From NCBI GenBank assembly GCA_015059735.1, contig SUZX01000009.1, positions 1 to 64,000 of the forward strand: a DNA stretch of 64,000 nt. The letters run 5' to 3'. Shown one piece after another: positions 28,739 through 41,162 of the stretch. The notes below the pieces were generated by a model, which was not told the origin of the DNA, made no database searches, and was given only the letters and a program-made list of their open reading frames with translations. The DNA comes from Rikenellaceae bacterium (GTDB taxonomy: Bacteria > Bacteroidota > Bacteroidia > Bacteroidales > Rikenellaceae). A program made the translations under genes and the position numbers. Position 1 is the first letter of the stretch. Each line of letters opens with the position of its first letter.

Positions 28739-28948
28739 TTACCGGTGCCGCAGCATCGTTTGCGCCTTTCCAAAATCTTCCTCTTTTACGACGAGTTGGG
28801 CGGGCATGGTTCCGATCGGATAGATGGCCGACATGTATTCATTGCGGATTGTCGACCAAATGCCCGCGCTGTCGAGCATCGACTTGCTGATTTCAGCCTC
28901 TGTGATAGTGTTGTACTCCGCCAATACAACCAAGGTGTCATCTTGCAT
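28739..28948 (-). CDS. DUF2007-type putative signal-transducing protein
   Basis: MQDDTLVVLAEYNTITEAEISKSMLDSAGIWSTIRNEYMSAIYPIGTMPAQLVVKEEDFGKAQTML. Confidence 0.75.
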   Translation of the reverse strand: MQDDTLVVLAEYNTITEAEISKSMLDSAGIWSTIRNEYMSAIYPIGTMPAQLVVKEEDFGKAQTMLRHR

Positions 28949-29068
28949 GATTACCGGTTTTTTAATAATTGGGTATATAAAATTAAGCATTTTGTTGATA
29001 AAATGCAAGAGTCTTGCCGAGAAATTCAAATAAAATCCGTTATCTTTGTTCGAAACTATAAAACAAAG

Positions 29069-32000
29069 ATGAAAATGTCCGGATTTGTTCATTTACATGT
29101 CCATTCTCAATATTCGATTCTCGATGGTCAAGCCAGCATTCAACGTTTGGTGGATAAGGCGATGGCCGATGGGCAACCCGGCATTGCCTTGACCGATCAT
29201 GGCGACATGTTTGGAGTCAAAGAGTTCTTCAACTATGTCAAGAAACAGAACGGCAAGAAACACGACAAAATCAAAACCCTGAAAAAATTATTGCAGGGAC
29301 TTGAAACTTTGCAACAGGAACAGAGCGATCTCAAAACGTACCTTACCGAGCAGAAAGCATTGCTTGCAGCGCAGGAGAAGCGAAAAAACGACTCGCTCGA
29401 TGACGCCGAAAATTACACCAAACTCAAAGAGCATGTCGAAAAGATCGAAGGCATGAGTAAGGAGTTTGGATTTGACACCGATACTGCCCGTGAAAAAATA
29501 GCCCAATTAGAGGCAACCCCCGATTTCAAGCCGATCATCGGTTGTGAGGTCTATGTGGCTCGGCGAAGTTTGCAAGACAAAGAAGGGAAATCGGACCAAA
29601 GCGGTTACCACCTGATCCTGCTGGCTAAAAATGCACAAGGTTATCACAACCTAATAAAAATCGTCTCAAAGGCGTGGACCGAAGGTTTTTATATGCGTCC
29701 CCGAACTGACCGCACAGAACTTGAAAAATACCACGAAGGGTTGATCTGCTGTTCGGCTTGTTTGGCAGGAGAAGTTCCGCGTGCTATTACGGCCGGAGAT
29801 TTGGAGCGAGCCGAGGAGTCTGTTCGTTGGCATAAAAAAGTCTTTGGCGAAGATTATTATTTGGAGCTACAACTCCACAAAGCCACCGTTGAGCGAGCCA
29901 ACCACGAAGCCTATCCCATGCAATTGGAGGTAAATAGGCATTTGCGGGAGTTGGCAAAGAAATACGATGTACGCATGGTTTGCACCAATGACGTGCATTT
30001 TGTTAATGAAGATGATGCCGAAGCACACGATCGTTTGATCTGCCTCTCAACCGGCAAAGATCTCGACGATCCGAAACGCATGCTCTACTCCAAACAGGAG
30101 TGGTTGAAGACTACGGCCGAAATGACCGCCATTTTTGGTGAAAGCGATCCCGAAGCGTTGACTACGACGGTAGATATCTGCGATCAAGTGGAATTCTATT
30201 CGATAGATCATGCTCCAATCATGCCTAACTTTGAAATTCCTATCGAATTTGGCACGGAGGAAGAGTATCGCGCACGATTAACAGAACAGGATCTCTTCGA
30301 AGAGTTTACGCGCAACGAGAACGGCGAAGTGGTGATGAGTGAAGAAGACGGCCTAAAAAAAATCGAGAAATTGGGCGGTTACGACAAACTCTACCGCATC
30401 AAATTCGAGGCCGACTATTTGGCACATCTAACCATGATCGGTGCCAAGAAACGTTACGGCGATCTGCTCTCCGAGGAGGTATTGGAACGTTTGAAATTCG
30501 AATTGCACATCATGAAAACAATGGGTTTCCCGGGTTACTTCTTGATTGTGCAGGATTTTATCCGTGCCGCCCGCGAAGATTTGGATGTTTCGGTTGGACC
30601 GGGACGTGGTTCAGCTGCCGGCTCGGCCGTTGCTTACTGCTTGGGAATTACGCAAATCGACCCAATTGCTTACGACCTGCTGTTTGAGCGTTTCCTCAAT
30701 CCCGATCGTATCTCGCTCCCCGATATCGATGTGGATTTCGATGACGATGGTCGTGGACGAGTATTGAATTGGGTAACACAAAAATACGGCAAAGAGAAGG
30801 TTGCTCATATCATCACCTATGGAACGATGGCTACCAAATTGGCTATCAAAGATGTCGCCCGAGTGCAAAAGTTGCCTCTTGCCGAATCAAATCGCCTTTG
30901 CGGATTCGTATTGGATAAGACCCCCGATAACAAGCGAGTAAAAGATTTGGCACAAGCCATCTCACTCTCTCCCGAATTGCAGGCCGCTGAAGAATCCACA
31001 GATCCGATCATGCGCGATACAATCCGCTATGCAAAGATGTTGGAGGGCAATGTGCGCAATACAGGTGTTCATGCTTGCGGTACAATCATCTGCCGTGACG
31101 ATATTACGGATTGGGTTCCTGTATCGACTGCCGACGACAAGGAGACGGGCGAAAAGATGCTCGTAACGCAATACGAAGGGTCGGTTATCGAAGATACCGG
31201 TCTGATCAAGATGGACTTTTTGGGTCTAAAAACGTTGTCAATTCTTCGCGATGCTGTTGCCAACATCCGTCAAACAAAAGGTATCGAAGTGGATATCGAT
31301 GATTTCTCGATCATCACCGACAAGCCGACATACAAACTTTTCTGCGAGGGGCGAACGGTTGGAACATTCCAATTCGAGTCGCCCGGCATGCAGAAATATT
31401 TACGCGAGTTACAACCCTCCACCTTTGAGGACTTGATCGCCATGAATGCTCTCTATCGTCCGGGGCCTATGGAGTATATTCCAGAGTTCATCGCCCGTAA
31501 ACATGGTATCAGCCCGATCGTCTATGACATTCCCATCATGGAGAAATATCTGAAAGATACCTACGGAATCACTGTCTATCAAGAGCAAGTCATGTTGCTA
31601 TCGCGTCTGTTGGGTAATTTCACGCGCGGCGAGTCGGATACGTTGCGTAAAGCAATGGGTAAAAAACTGCGCGATAAACTGGATGCGTTGAAACCCAAAT
31701 TCCTTCGAGGCGGTCAACAGAATGGTTACGATCCGAAGGTCTTGGAAAAGATTTGGGGTGATTGGGAGAAATTTGCCGAATACGCATTCAACAAATCGCA
31801 TGCGACCTGCTATTCGTGGGTAGCATTCCAAACCGCCTACCTTAAAGCCAACTACCCCTCGGAGTATATGGCAGCGGTGTTAAGCCGAAACCTGACCAAT
31901 GTCAAGCAGCTTACAGCCTACATGGACGAATGCAAACGCATGGGAATCAATGTACTTTGTTCAGATATCAACGAGTCGATAAAAACCTTCTCTGCAAATC

Positions 32001-33037
32001 AGGAAGGCGACGTTCGTTTCGGTCTTGCCGCCGTAAAGGGAGTTGGCGAGGCTGCCGTGGAAAGTATCATCGAAGAGCGGCGCAAGAATGGGCGTTACAA
32101 AGACATTTACGATTTCATGGAACGACTGAATTACTCGATAGTCAACCGCAAATGTTTGGAAAATTTAGCCTATGCCGGAGCCTTCGACAGCATTGTGGAT
32201 TTCCATCGAGGAAAATTCTTTGCAATTGATAATCGCGATTCAGCTAATAGCACATTCCTCGAACAACTGATCCGTTACGGTCAGCGTTATCAAGCCGAGA
32301 AAAGCAATGTCCAACAAAGCCTTTTCGGAGGAGGCCAACATGTCGATATCCAACGACCGACAATGCCCGTCTGCGAAGATTGGAGTCAATTGGAAACCTT
32401 GAATAAAGAGCGCGAAATGATGGGGCTTTACCTTTCAGCCCATCCGCTTGATGAATACAAAGTGATTCTCAGCCACATGCGTCGTTTACAACTACCTGAG
32501 TTGGAAAACCTTGAAGCCATCAAAGGGCAAGAGGTCGCGGTGGCCGGCATGGTGATTGATGTACAAAACCTGCTTACAAAAAGTGGAACTCCTTGGGGAC
32601 GTTTCAAGTTGGAGGATTATGATGGCGTACACGAATTTGCACTTTTCGGCAAGGATTACGAGAATTTCCGCAAATATCTTTTCAACGACTACTTCCTGTT
32701 CATTCGTGGGAAAGTACAACCCCGCCCCTACCAAAAAGAGGGCAAGGAGATTTTGGAGTTCAAAATACTGTCGATGATGCAATTGCAGGAGTTACGGGAG
32801 TCTATTAAAGAGATCGTTTTACAACTTCCTGTCGAAGACATTACCTCCGGTTTGTTGCGCGAACTTCCCGAACGTATCCGAAGTTCGAAAGGTTCTACAC
32901 TTTTGCGTGTCAATATTTTCGATAGAAACGCCCAAGTGATGCTCAATCTCTTCTCCAAGAGTAACCGTGTCAGTTTGGCCTCGGATTTGGTTACTTACTT
33001 GGATGATAACAACATACAATATTCAATTAACAACTAA
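29069..33037 (+). CDS. dnaE: DNA polymerase III alpha subunit
   Basis: PHP domain FVHLHVHSQYSILDGQAS; PGRGSAAGSAVAYCLGIT; PDIDVDFDDDGRGRV; start taken at MKMSGFVHLHVH rather than the longer ORF start. Confidence 0.97.
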   Translation: MKMSGFVHLHVHSQYSILDGQASIQRLVDKAMADGQPGIALTDHGDMFGVKEFFNYVKKQNGKKHDKIKTLKKLLQGLETLQQEQSDLKTYLTEQKALLAAQEKRKNDSLDDAENYTKLKEHVEKIEGMSKEFGFDTDTAREKIAQLEATPDFKPIIGCEVYVARRSLQDKEGKSDQSGYHLILLAKNAQGYHNLIKIVSKAWTEGFYMRPRTDRTELEKYHEGLICCSACLAGEVPRAITAGDLERAEESVRWHKKVFGEDYYLELQLHKATVERANHEAYPMQLEVNRHLRELAKKYDVRMVCTNDVHFVNEDDAEAHDRLICLSTGKDLDDPKRMLYSKQEWLKTTAEMTAIFGESDPEALTTTVDICDQVEFYSIDHAPIMPNFEIPIEFGTEEEYRARLTEQDLFEEFTRNENGEVVMSEEDGLKKIEKLGGYDKLYRIKFEADYLAHLTMIGAKKRYGDLLSEEVLERLKFELHIMKTMGFPGYFLIVQDFIRAAREDLDVSVGPGRGSAAGSAVAYCLGITQIDPIAYDLLFERFLNPDRISLPDIDVDFDDDGRGRVLNWVTQKYGKEKVAHIITYGTMATKLAIKDVARVQKLPLAESNRLCGFVLDKTPDNKRVKDLAQAISLSPELQAAEESTDPIMRDTIRYAKMLEGNVRNTGVHACGTIICRDDITDWVPVSTADDKETGEKMLVTQYEGSVIEDTGLIKMDFLGLKTLSILRDAVANIRQTKGIEVDIDDFSIITDKPTYKLFCEGRTVGTFQFESPGMQKYLRELQPSTFEDLIAMNALYRPGPMEYIPEFIARKHGISPIVYDIPIMEKYLKDTYGITVYQEQVMLLSRLLGNFTRGESDTLRKAMGKKLRDKLDALKPKFLRGGQQNGYDPKVLEKIWGDWEKFAEYAFNKSHATCYSWVAFQTAYLKANYPSEYMAAVLSRNLTNVKQLTAYMDECKRMGINVLCSDINESIKTFSANQEGDVRFGLAAVKGVGEAAVESIIEERRKNGRYKDIYDFMERLNYSIVNRKCLENLAYAGAFDSIVDFHRGKFFAIDNRDSANSTFLEQLIRYGQRYQAEKSNVQQSLFGGGQHVDIQRPTMPVCEDWSQLETLNKEREMMGLYLSAHPLDEYKVILSHMRRLQLPELENLEAIKGQEVAVAGMVIDVQNLLTKSGTPWGRFKLEDYDGVHEFALFGKDYENFRKYLFNDYFLFIRGKVQPRPYQKEGKEILEFKILSMMQLQELRESIKEIVLQLPVEDITSGLLRELPERIRSSKGSTLLRVNIFDRNAQVMLNLFSKSNRVSLASDLVTYLDDNNIQYSINN

Positions 33038-33051
33038 TTAAAATCAGCATT

Positions 33052-33366
33052 ATGGCATTAGCAATTAACAAAGACAATTTTCAAGAGGTGCTGACATCGA
33101 GTCAGCCCGTAGTTATCGACTTTTGGGCCGAATGGTGTGGTCCCTGCCGTATGATGTCGCCCATCATTGATGAATTGGCCACCGAATACGAGGGTAAAGC
33201 CGTTATCGGCAAATGTGATGTCGAGGAGAACGACGATATTACGATGAAATATGGCGTTCGTAACATCCCGACCATCATCTTCCTAAAAAATGGTGAACTT
33301 GTCGATAAACAAGTCGGTGCCTGCTCAAAAGAGGCTTTGAAAGAGAAATTGGAGAAACTATTTTAA
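33052..33366 (+). CDS. trxA: Thioredoxin
   Basis: VIDFWAEWCGPCRMMSPIIDELA. Confidence 0.97.
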   Translation: MALAINKDNFQEVLTSSQPVVIDFWAEWCGPCRMMSPIIDELATEYEGKAVIGKCDVEENDDITMKYGVRNIPTIIFLKNGELVDKQVGACSKEALKEKLEKLF

Positions 33367-33387
33367 GTTGTTTCTTTCCGACTGTTG

Positions 33388-33416
33388 CGAGAAGATTCCG
33401 TTTACGGAGTCTTCTC
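33388..33416 (+). terminator. Terminator after trxA
   Basis: CGAGAAGAtTCCG-TTTA-CGGAgTCTTCTCG. Confidence 0.75.
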
Positions 33417-33533
33417 GTCTTTATTTCACGCCCATTTTGTCAGTCGCTAACTGACATTCTGACAGAAAACCGATAGTGGCACACGGTTTGAAGTAATCAT
33501 CAAACGGAAAATAAACTAAAAAAGATACCTACT

Positions 33534-35594
33534 ATGAAAAACGGAAAAATCGGTGTTACGTCGGAAAATATCTTTCCCGTCATCAAAAAATTCCTCTACT
33601 CCGACCACGAAATCTTCCTTCGTGAGTTGATCTCCAATGCTGTGGATGCCACACGCAAATTACAGACCCTCTCGTCGATTGGCGAGGTCAAGGGCGAATT
33701 AGGAGACCTAACAATTCATGTTGCAACCGACAAGGAGGCTAAAACGCTCACCATCACCGATCGCGGTATCGGCATGACTGCCGAGGAGGTTGATCGTTAC
33801 ATCAACCAAATCGCGTTCTCGGGAGCCGAAGAGTTCATGGAGAAATACAAGGATCAAGCAATCATCGGCCATTTCGGCTTGGGTTTTTACTCGGCGTTCA
33901 TGGTCGCCGATCGGGTTGAAATCATCACCCGCTCGTATAAAGAGGATGCAAAGACCGTTCATTGGAGCTGTACCGGCTCTCCTGAATTCGAGATGGAAGA
34001 GAGCAACGAAACACGCGATCGTGGCACGACCATCGTATTGCATCTTGCAGAAGATACGCTTGAATTTGCCGAGAACGATAAGGTCGAGGGACTGTTGAAA
34101 AAATATTGCCGTTTCCTGCCCATACCCATTGCTTTCGGTAAAGTCAAGGAGTGGAAAGATGGCAAATATGTCGATACCGACAAGGATAATATCATCAACA
34201 ATATCGACCCGCTGTGGAGTCGCAAGCCCACCGAGATCACCGAAGAGCAATACAAAGAGTTCTATCGCGAACTCTACCCCATGAGCGACGATCCGCTGTT
34301 CTCGATCCACCTAAACATCGACTATCCATTCCACCTCACGGGGATCCTCTACTTCCCGAAGATTCACAACAACTTCGAGATCCAGAAAAACAAAATTCAA
34401 CTCTACTCCAATCAGGTCTATGTCACCGATCAGGTCGAAGGTATCGTTCCAGAATACCTCACCTTACTTCATGGCGTGATCGACTCGCCCGACATCCCGC
34501 TGAACGTTTCGCGCAGCTATTTGCAAAGTGATGCCAATGTCAAGAAGATTTCGAGTTACATCACCCGCAAGGTAGCCGACCGTTTACAGGAGTTGTTTAC
34601 CACCATGCGCAAGGATTACGAGGAGAAGTGGGACGATCTGAAAATCTTCATCCAATACGGAATCCTCACCGACGAGAAATTTGCCGAGAAGGCGCAGAAT
34701 TTCATGTTGTGGAAGAACACCGAAGGAAAATATTTCACCGCATCGGAGTACACCGAAGCCGTCAAGGAGAATCAAACCGACAAAAACAAAACATTAGTGT
34801 TTCTCTATGTCGATGACCCCATCGAGAAACACACCTTCCTCGAAGCAGCCAAAGGCAAAGGCTACGATATTTTGGAAATGGGCGGCCAACTCGACAACCA
34901 CTATATCAATTGGTATGAATCGAAGAACAAGGATACGCGCTTTGTACGTGTCGATAGCGATGTGGTTGATAAGTTAATCCAGAAAGAGGAGAACTTAAAA
35001 ATGTCGCTTTCTGAGACACAACAGGAGATTCTGCGTCCCGTGTTCGAGAGCCAAATGCCCAAAGACGAGAAGATTCATTATAACATCTCGTTCGAAGCGA
35101 TGGCCTCCGACGAAGCTCCGGTAGTCATCACGCAGAACGAATTTATGCGCCGCATGAAGGAGATGGCACAGATGAGTGGTGGCGGCATGAGTCAATTCTA
35201 TGGACAAATGCCCGACAATTTCACGATCGCAGTGAATGCCAACCACCCCATTGTGGCCGACATCTTATCCGATGCCGAAAAGGCCTATGGCGACAAACTG
35301 AAATCGATCACCAAAAAGATTGATGCCGCTGTTGCCGAGGAGCAACGTTTCGATGAAATAATCAAAGATAAAAAAGAGGAAGATCTTACTACCGAGGAAA
35401 AGTCGATGCGCGAAGAACTTTCGAAGAAGATCGTCACCTTGCGCGACGAGCGCAATCAACGTTTAACCGAAATCGGTTCGGAGAACAAACTCGTCAAACA
35501 GATCATCGACTTGGCACTGCTTTCCAATGGCATGCTGAAAGGCAAATCGCTGACCGACTTTATCCAACGATCCATTTCGCTGATCGAACGATAA
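33534..35594 (+). CDS. htpG: Molecular chaperone HtpG (Hsp90)
   Basis: LRELISNAVDATRKL, DRGIGMTAEEV, IGHFGLGFYSAFMVAD, NVSRSYLQSD. Confidence 0.97.
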   Translation: MKNGKIGVTSENIFPVIKKFLYSDHEIFLRELISNAVDATRKLQTLSSIGEVKGELGDLTIHVATDKEAKTLTITDRGIGMTAEEVDRYINQIAFSGAEEFMEKYKDQAIIGHFGLGFYSAFMVADRVEIITRSYKEDAKTVHWSCTGSPEFEMEESNETRDRGTTIVLHLAEDTLEFAENDKVEGLLKKYCRFLPIPIAFGKVKEWKDGKYVDTDKDNIINNIDPLWSRKPTEITEEQYKEFYRELYPMSDDPLFSIHLNIDYPFHLTGILYFPKIHNNFEIQKNKIQLYSNQVYVTDQVEGIVPEYLTLLHGVIDSPDIPLNVSRSYLQSDANVKKISSYITRKVADRLQELFTTMRKDYEEKWDDLKIFIQYGILTDEKFAEKAQNFMLWKNTEGKYFTASEYTEAVKENQTDKNKTLVFLYVDDPIEKHTFLEAAKGKGYDILEMGGQLDNHYINWYESKNKDTRFVRVDSDVVDKLIQKEENLKMSLSETQQEILRPVFESQMPKDEKIHYNISFEAMASDEAPVVITQNEFMRRMKEMAQMSGGGMSQFYGQMPDNFTIAVNANHPIVADILSDAEKAYGDKLKSITKKIDAAVAEEQRFDEIIKDKKEEDLTTEEKSMREELSKKIVTLRDERNQRLTEIGSENKLVKQIIDLALLSNGMLKGKSLTDFIQRSISLIER

Positions 35595-35613
35595 ACATCC
35601 CATAATCACCCAC

Positions 35614-35653
35614 AAGAGGCTGTCCAACAAGTAGTGTTGCGACAGCCTCTTTT
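35614..35653 (+). terminator. Terminator after htpG
   Basis: AAGAGGCTGTC…GACAGCCTCTTTT inverted repeat. Confidence 0.75.
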
Positions 35654-35740
35654 ACAATGCCAAAAGATAAATTTCTCCATTCAACAAATTATCACTACTT
35701 TTGTCATGATATAGAAACCAACTAAAATCATATACCCAAT

Positions 35741-38214
<2,474 letters not shown>

Positions 38215-38225
38215 AAGCATCCTTC

Positions 38226-40004
38226 GTGTTTATTACCGATCGCATATACGCACTCTTTCTTCGCTTGACCCGCCGGTTGAGCGATCGCCAAATGATGATG
38301 CTATTGGCGGTGGTGGTCGGTACGCTTGCCGGATTGGGAACATGGTGTTTCGAACTACTGCTTCACTTTATCAAAGAGGGATTAACGAGTTGGTTCCCCG
38401 TTGATAGTGCCCATTTCCTTTTTTTGATCTATCCAGCCATAGGCATCATCCTCGCCACGCTGTTCGTCAAATACATTGTACGCGACAATATTTCTGAGGG
38501 TGTTACACGAGTACTTTATGCCATGTCACGTAAAAACTCGTTGATCGTTCCTCATAACTGTTGGACCTCGGTTGTTGGGGGGGCTACAACCATCGGATTT
38601 GGAGGATCAGTCGGTCCCGAGGCTCCCATCGTCTTGACCGGAGCTGCCATTGGGTCGAATGTCGGCCGTTTGGCTCGCCTTAACTACAAACACACGACTC
38701 TACTGCTCTGCTGTGGAGCCGGTGCGGCACTGGCTGCCATCTTCAAGGCTCCGATAACGGGAGTAGTTTTCGTGTTAGAAATCCTAATGCTTGACATCAC
38801 TGCCGGATCGGTGATTCCGTTACTTATCGCCTCAATCACAGCCACAACCATCGCATTCATGTTGCGCGGTTTTGATCCGATTCTTGCCGTAACCCTCTCC
38901 TCTGCCGACGCATTTGAATTGTGGCAAATTCCGCTATTCATCCTGCTTGGCATATTATGCGGTTTGATGGCTTGGTATTTTACCTCAATGAATTCTCGAA
39001 TCGGGGGGATATTCAAACGCATCGACAACCAATACAAACGATGGCTGCTAGGAGGTACTATTCTCGGTGTGTTGATTTTCATTTTTCCCCCGCTCTATGG
39101 CGAAGGTTATGAAGGATTCACAGCATTAATGCATGGCAAGACAGAAGCAATATTCGAAAACTCATTATTTTATAGTTTTCGGGATATTAATTGGGTCGTT
39201 ATTCTCTTTGTTATCGCAACGATGTTTTTCAAAGTTATTGCGATGGCTTCAACCAATGCAGCAGGGGGTGTCGGCGGAACCTTTGCTCCATCACTCTTCG
39301 TCGGAGCATTCACGGGAGCGACATTGGCATTGATCTGCAATGCGCTGTTCGACTGGAATGTTTCGATCGTTTCGTTTACATTGGTAGGAATGGCAGGCGT
39401 AATGTCGGGAGTGATGAATGCACCACTCACCTCGATATTCCTTATTGCCGAATTATCAAATGGATACGGTCTATTTATTCCCTTGATGATCACAGCCTGC
39501 ATATCTTTTGCTGTGGATTATTACCTTGACCCCGACTCGATATACACCAAACAATTGCGCCAACGTGGCGAATTGTTGACCCACGATAAAGATCAGTCGG
39601 TATTCGTCTTCCTGAAACTCGATGAACTGATGGAAACTGATTTCACACGCATCCGAGAAAATTTAACATTGGGAGATTTGGTACATATCATATCCACAGC
39701 TCGGCGTAACATCTTTCCGGTCATCGACAACTTTGGGGTATTGGTAGGCATCATTCAGCTAGATGATCTACGCGAGGATATGTTTAAGCGGGAGAAATAC
39801 GGAGTCCATGTTTCCGATTATATGATTCCTGCTCCGGACAAGATTCTCGAACACGAATCGATTCAGGGTATCATGGAGAAATTCGAAGATAAAAATACAT
39901 GGATGCTTCCCGTTATTGATAAATGGGGGCACTACCTCGGTTTCATCTCCAAATCACGTATTCTCCAAGCATACCGAGAGCAACTGGTGAAAATTCAACA
40001 ATAA
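38226..40004 (+). CDS. ClC-type chloride channel/transporter with C-terminal CBS domains
   Basis: GFGGSVGPEAPIVLTGAAIGSNVGR, NAAGGVGGTFAPSLFVGAFTGA; two CBS-like segments. Start appears to be GTG. Confidence 0.93.
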   Translation: MFITDRIYALFLRLTRRLSDRQMMMLLAVVVGTLAGLGTWCFELLLHFIKEGLTSWFPVDSAHFLFLIYPAIGIILATLFVKYIVRDNISEGVTRVLYAMSRKNSLIVPHNCWTSVVGGATTIGFGGSVGPEAPIVLTGAAIGSNVGRLARLNYKHTTLLLCCGAGAALAAIFKAPITGVVFVLEILMLDITAGSVIPLLIASITATTIAFMLRGFDPILAVTLSSADAFELWQIPLFILLGILCGLMAWYFTSMNSRIGGIFKRIDNQYKRWLLGGTILGVLIFIFPPLYGEGYEGFTALMHGKTEAIFENSLFYSFRDINWVVILFVIATMFFKVIAMASTNAAGGVGGTFAPSLFVGAFTGATLALICNALFDWNVSIVSFTLVGMAGVMSGVMNAPLTSIFLIAELSNGYGLFIPLMITACISFAVDYYLDPDSIYTKQLRQRGELLTHDKDQSVFVFLKLDELMETDFTRIRENLTLGDLVHIISTARRNIFPVIDNFGVLVGIIQLDDLREDMFKREKYGVHVSDYMIPAPDKILEHESIQGIMEKFEDKNTWMLPVIDKWGHYLGFISKSRILQAYREQLVKIQQ

Positions 40005-40029
40005 GATTCTATTGTCTTTCGCATTATTT

Positions 40030-40065
40030 TTGCCAATCCTTGTCCTACTATTATTTGATTGGCAA
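40030..40065. terminator. Inverted repeat TTGCCAATC…GATTGGCAA (possible terminator or operator)
   Basis: Perfect 9-bp arms between the ClC gene and the flavin reductase gene. Confidence 0.4.
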
Positions 40066-40099
40066 CCTTTATTTCATAATACTTAATAAAAATTTGATC

Positions 40100-40612
40100 A
40101 TGGAAAAATTCAAAGAGATAAATCCAACTGAGATCGACGGAAATTTTATTCGTATGATCGGACAGGAATGGATGCTTATCACAGCAGGTAATGCCGAATG
40201 TTGTAATACGATGACGGCAAGTTGGGGCTTTGTCGGTGAGATGTGGGGGAAACACGCCGCAATGGTTGTGATTCGTCCGCAACGTTATACCAAAGAGTTT
40301 ATCGATAATTCGGAGCAGCTGACACTCTCGTTTTTCGACGCACAGTATCGCAAGGCATTGAGTTATTGCGGAACACATTCGGGACGTGATAGCGACAAAA
40401 TCGCCGAGGCTGGTTTATCGGTAGCCGTAACCGATGGTGGTGTTCCGGCATTAGCTGAAGCGCGACTGATTCTCGAATGTCGCAAGATGTATGTTGATAA
40501 GTTGCGAGAAGATGCGTTTATTGATCCCGCACCAATCGAAAAATGGTATCCCGAGAAGGATTTCCACACGTTTTATATATTGGAGATCGAGCGGGCTTAT
40601 TTGCGCGAATAA
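40100..40612 (+). CDS. Flavin reductase family protein
   Basis: FIRMIGQEWMLITAGNAECCNTMTASWGFVGEMWGKHAAMVVIRPQRYTKEFI. Confidence 0.8.
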   Translation: MEKFKEINPTEIDGNFIRMIGQEWMLITAGNAECCNTMTASWGFVGEMWGKHAAMVVIRPQRYTKEFIDNSEQLTLSFFDAQYRKALSYCGTHSGRDSDKIAEAGLSVAVTDGGVPALAEARLILECRKMYVDKLREDAFIDPAPIEKWYPEKDFHTFYILEIERAYLRE

Positions 40613-40615
40613 ACG

Positions 40616-41077
40616 TTAGTCTTCCGGATTATATCCACGATCCTCCAAAAGATTATTTCGATTGTTGGCAGCAGCCACTGCAAGTTGATCGCAGCGGTTA
40701 TTCTCAACGGTTTCAGCGTGTCCTTTGACCCATACGAAACGGACGTGATGCTGGCGATAAATACGCAAGAAACGCATCCAAAGATCGGGATTTTTCTTCC
40801 CTACAAAGCCTTTTTTCTCCCATCCGAAGACCCAATTTTTCATCACTGCATCGACTACATATTTCGAATCGGAGTAGATGGTAACCTCCGAATTAGGGAA
40901 TTTCAGCGTTTCGAGTGCCACGCATACGGCCATCAGTTCCATACGATTGTTTGTCGTTAAGCGGAAACCCTGCGACAACTCTTTTCGATAGGGTCCCGAC
41001 AATAAGACTACGCCATAACCACCCGCTCCCGGGTTGCCTAAGGCCGAGCCATCGGTATAGATTGTGATTTGTGGCAC
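40616..41077 (-). CDS. rnhA: Ribonuclease HI
   Basis: ITIYTDGSALGNPGAGGYGVVL, TNNRMELMA, SDSKYVVDAV, KGHAETVENNRCD. Confidence 0.95.
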   Translation of the reverse strand: MPQITIYTDGSALGNPGAGGYGVVLLSGPYRKELSQGFRLTTNNRMELMAVCVALETLKFPNSEVTIYSDSKYVVDAVMKNWVFGWEKKGFVGKKNPDLWMRFLRIYRQHHVRFVWVKGHAETVENNRCDQLAVAAANNRNNLLEDRGYNPED

Positions 41078-41100
41078 GTCGTTGGTGTTTGATGATCAAA

Positions 41101-41149
41101 AAGAGGTAAAAAGTCGATCGTAAATCTCTCTCGACTTTTTCACCTCTTT
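41101..41149 (-). terminator. Terminator of valS
   Basis: AAGAGGT-AAAAAGTCGA…TCGACTTTTT-c-ACCTCTT with T run on the minus strand. Confidence 0.75.
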
Positions 41150-41162
41150 ATTACTTACAGTT

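Noticed and set aside
28745-29068. N-terminal extension of the dnaE ORF
   Set aside because: DnaE begins at MKMSGFVHLHVH directly after a TATCTTTG promoter; the upstream part overlaps the antisense DUF2007 gene.
33708-34310. 200-aa ORF antisense to htpG
   Set aside because: Antisense to a certain gene.
38226-40004. Unusual ClC selectivity motif GPEAP
   Set aside because: The gating glutamate is retained when aligned to GREGP; probably ordinary variation within bacterial CBS-containing ClC proteins.
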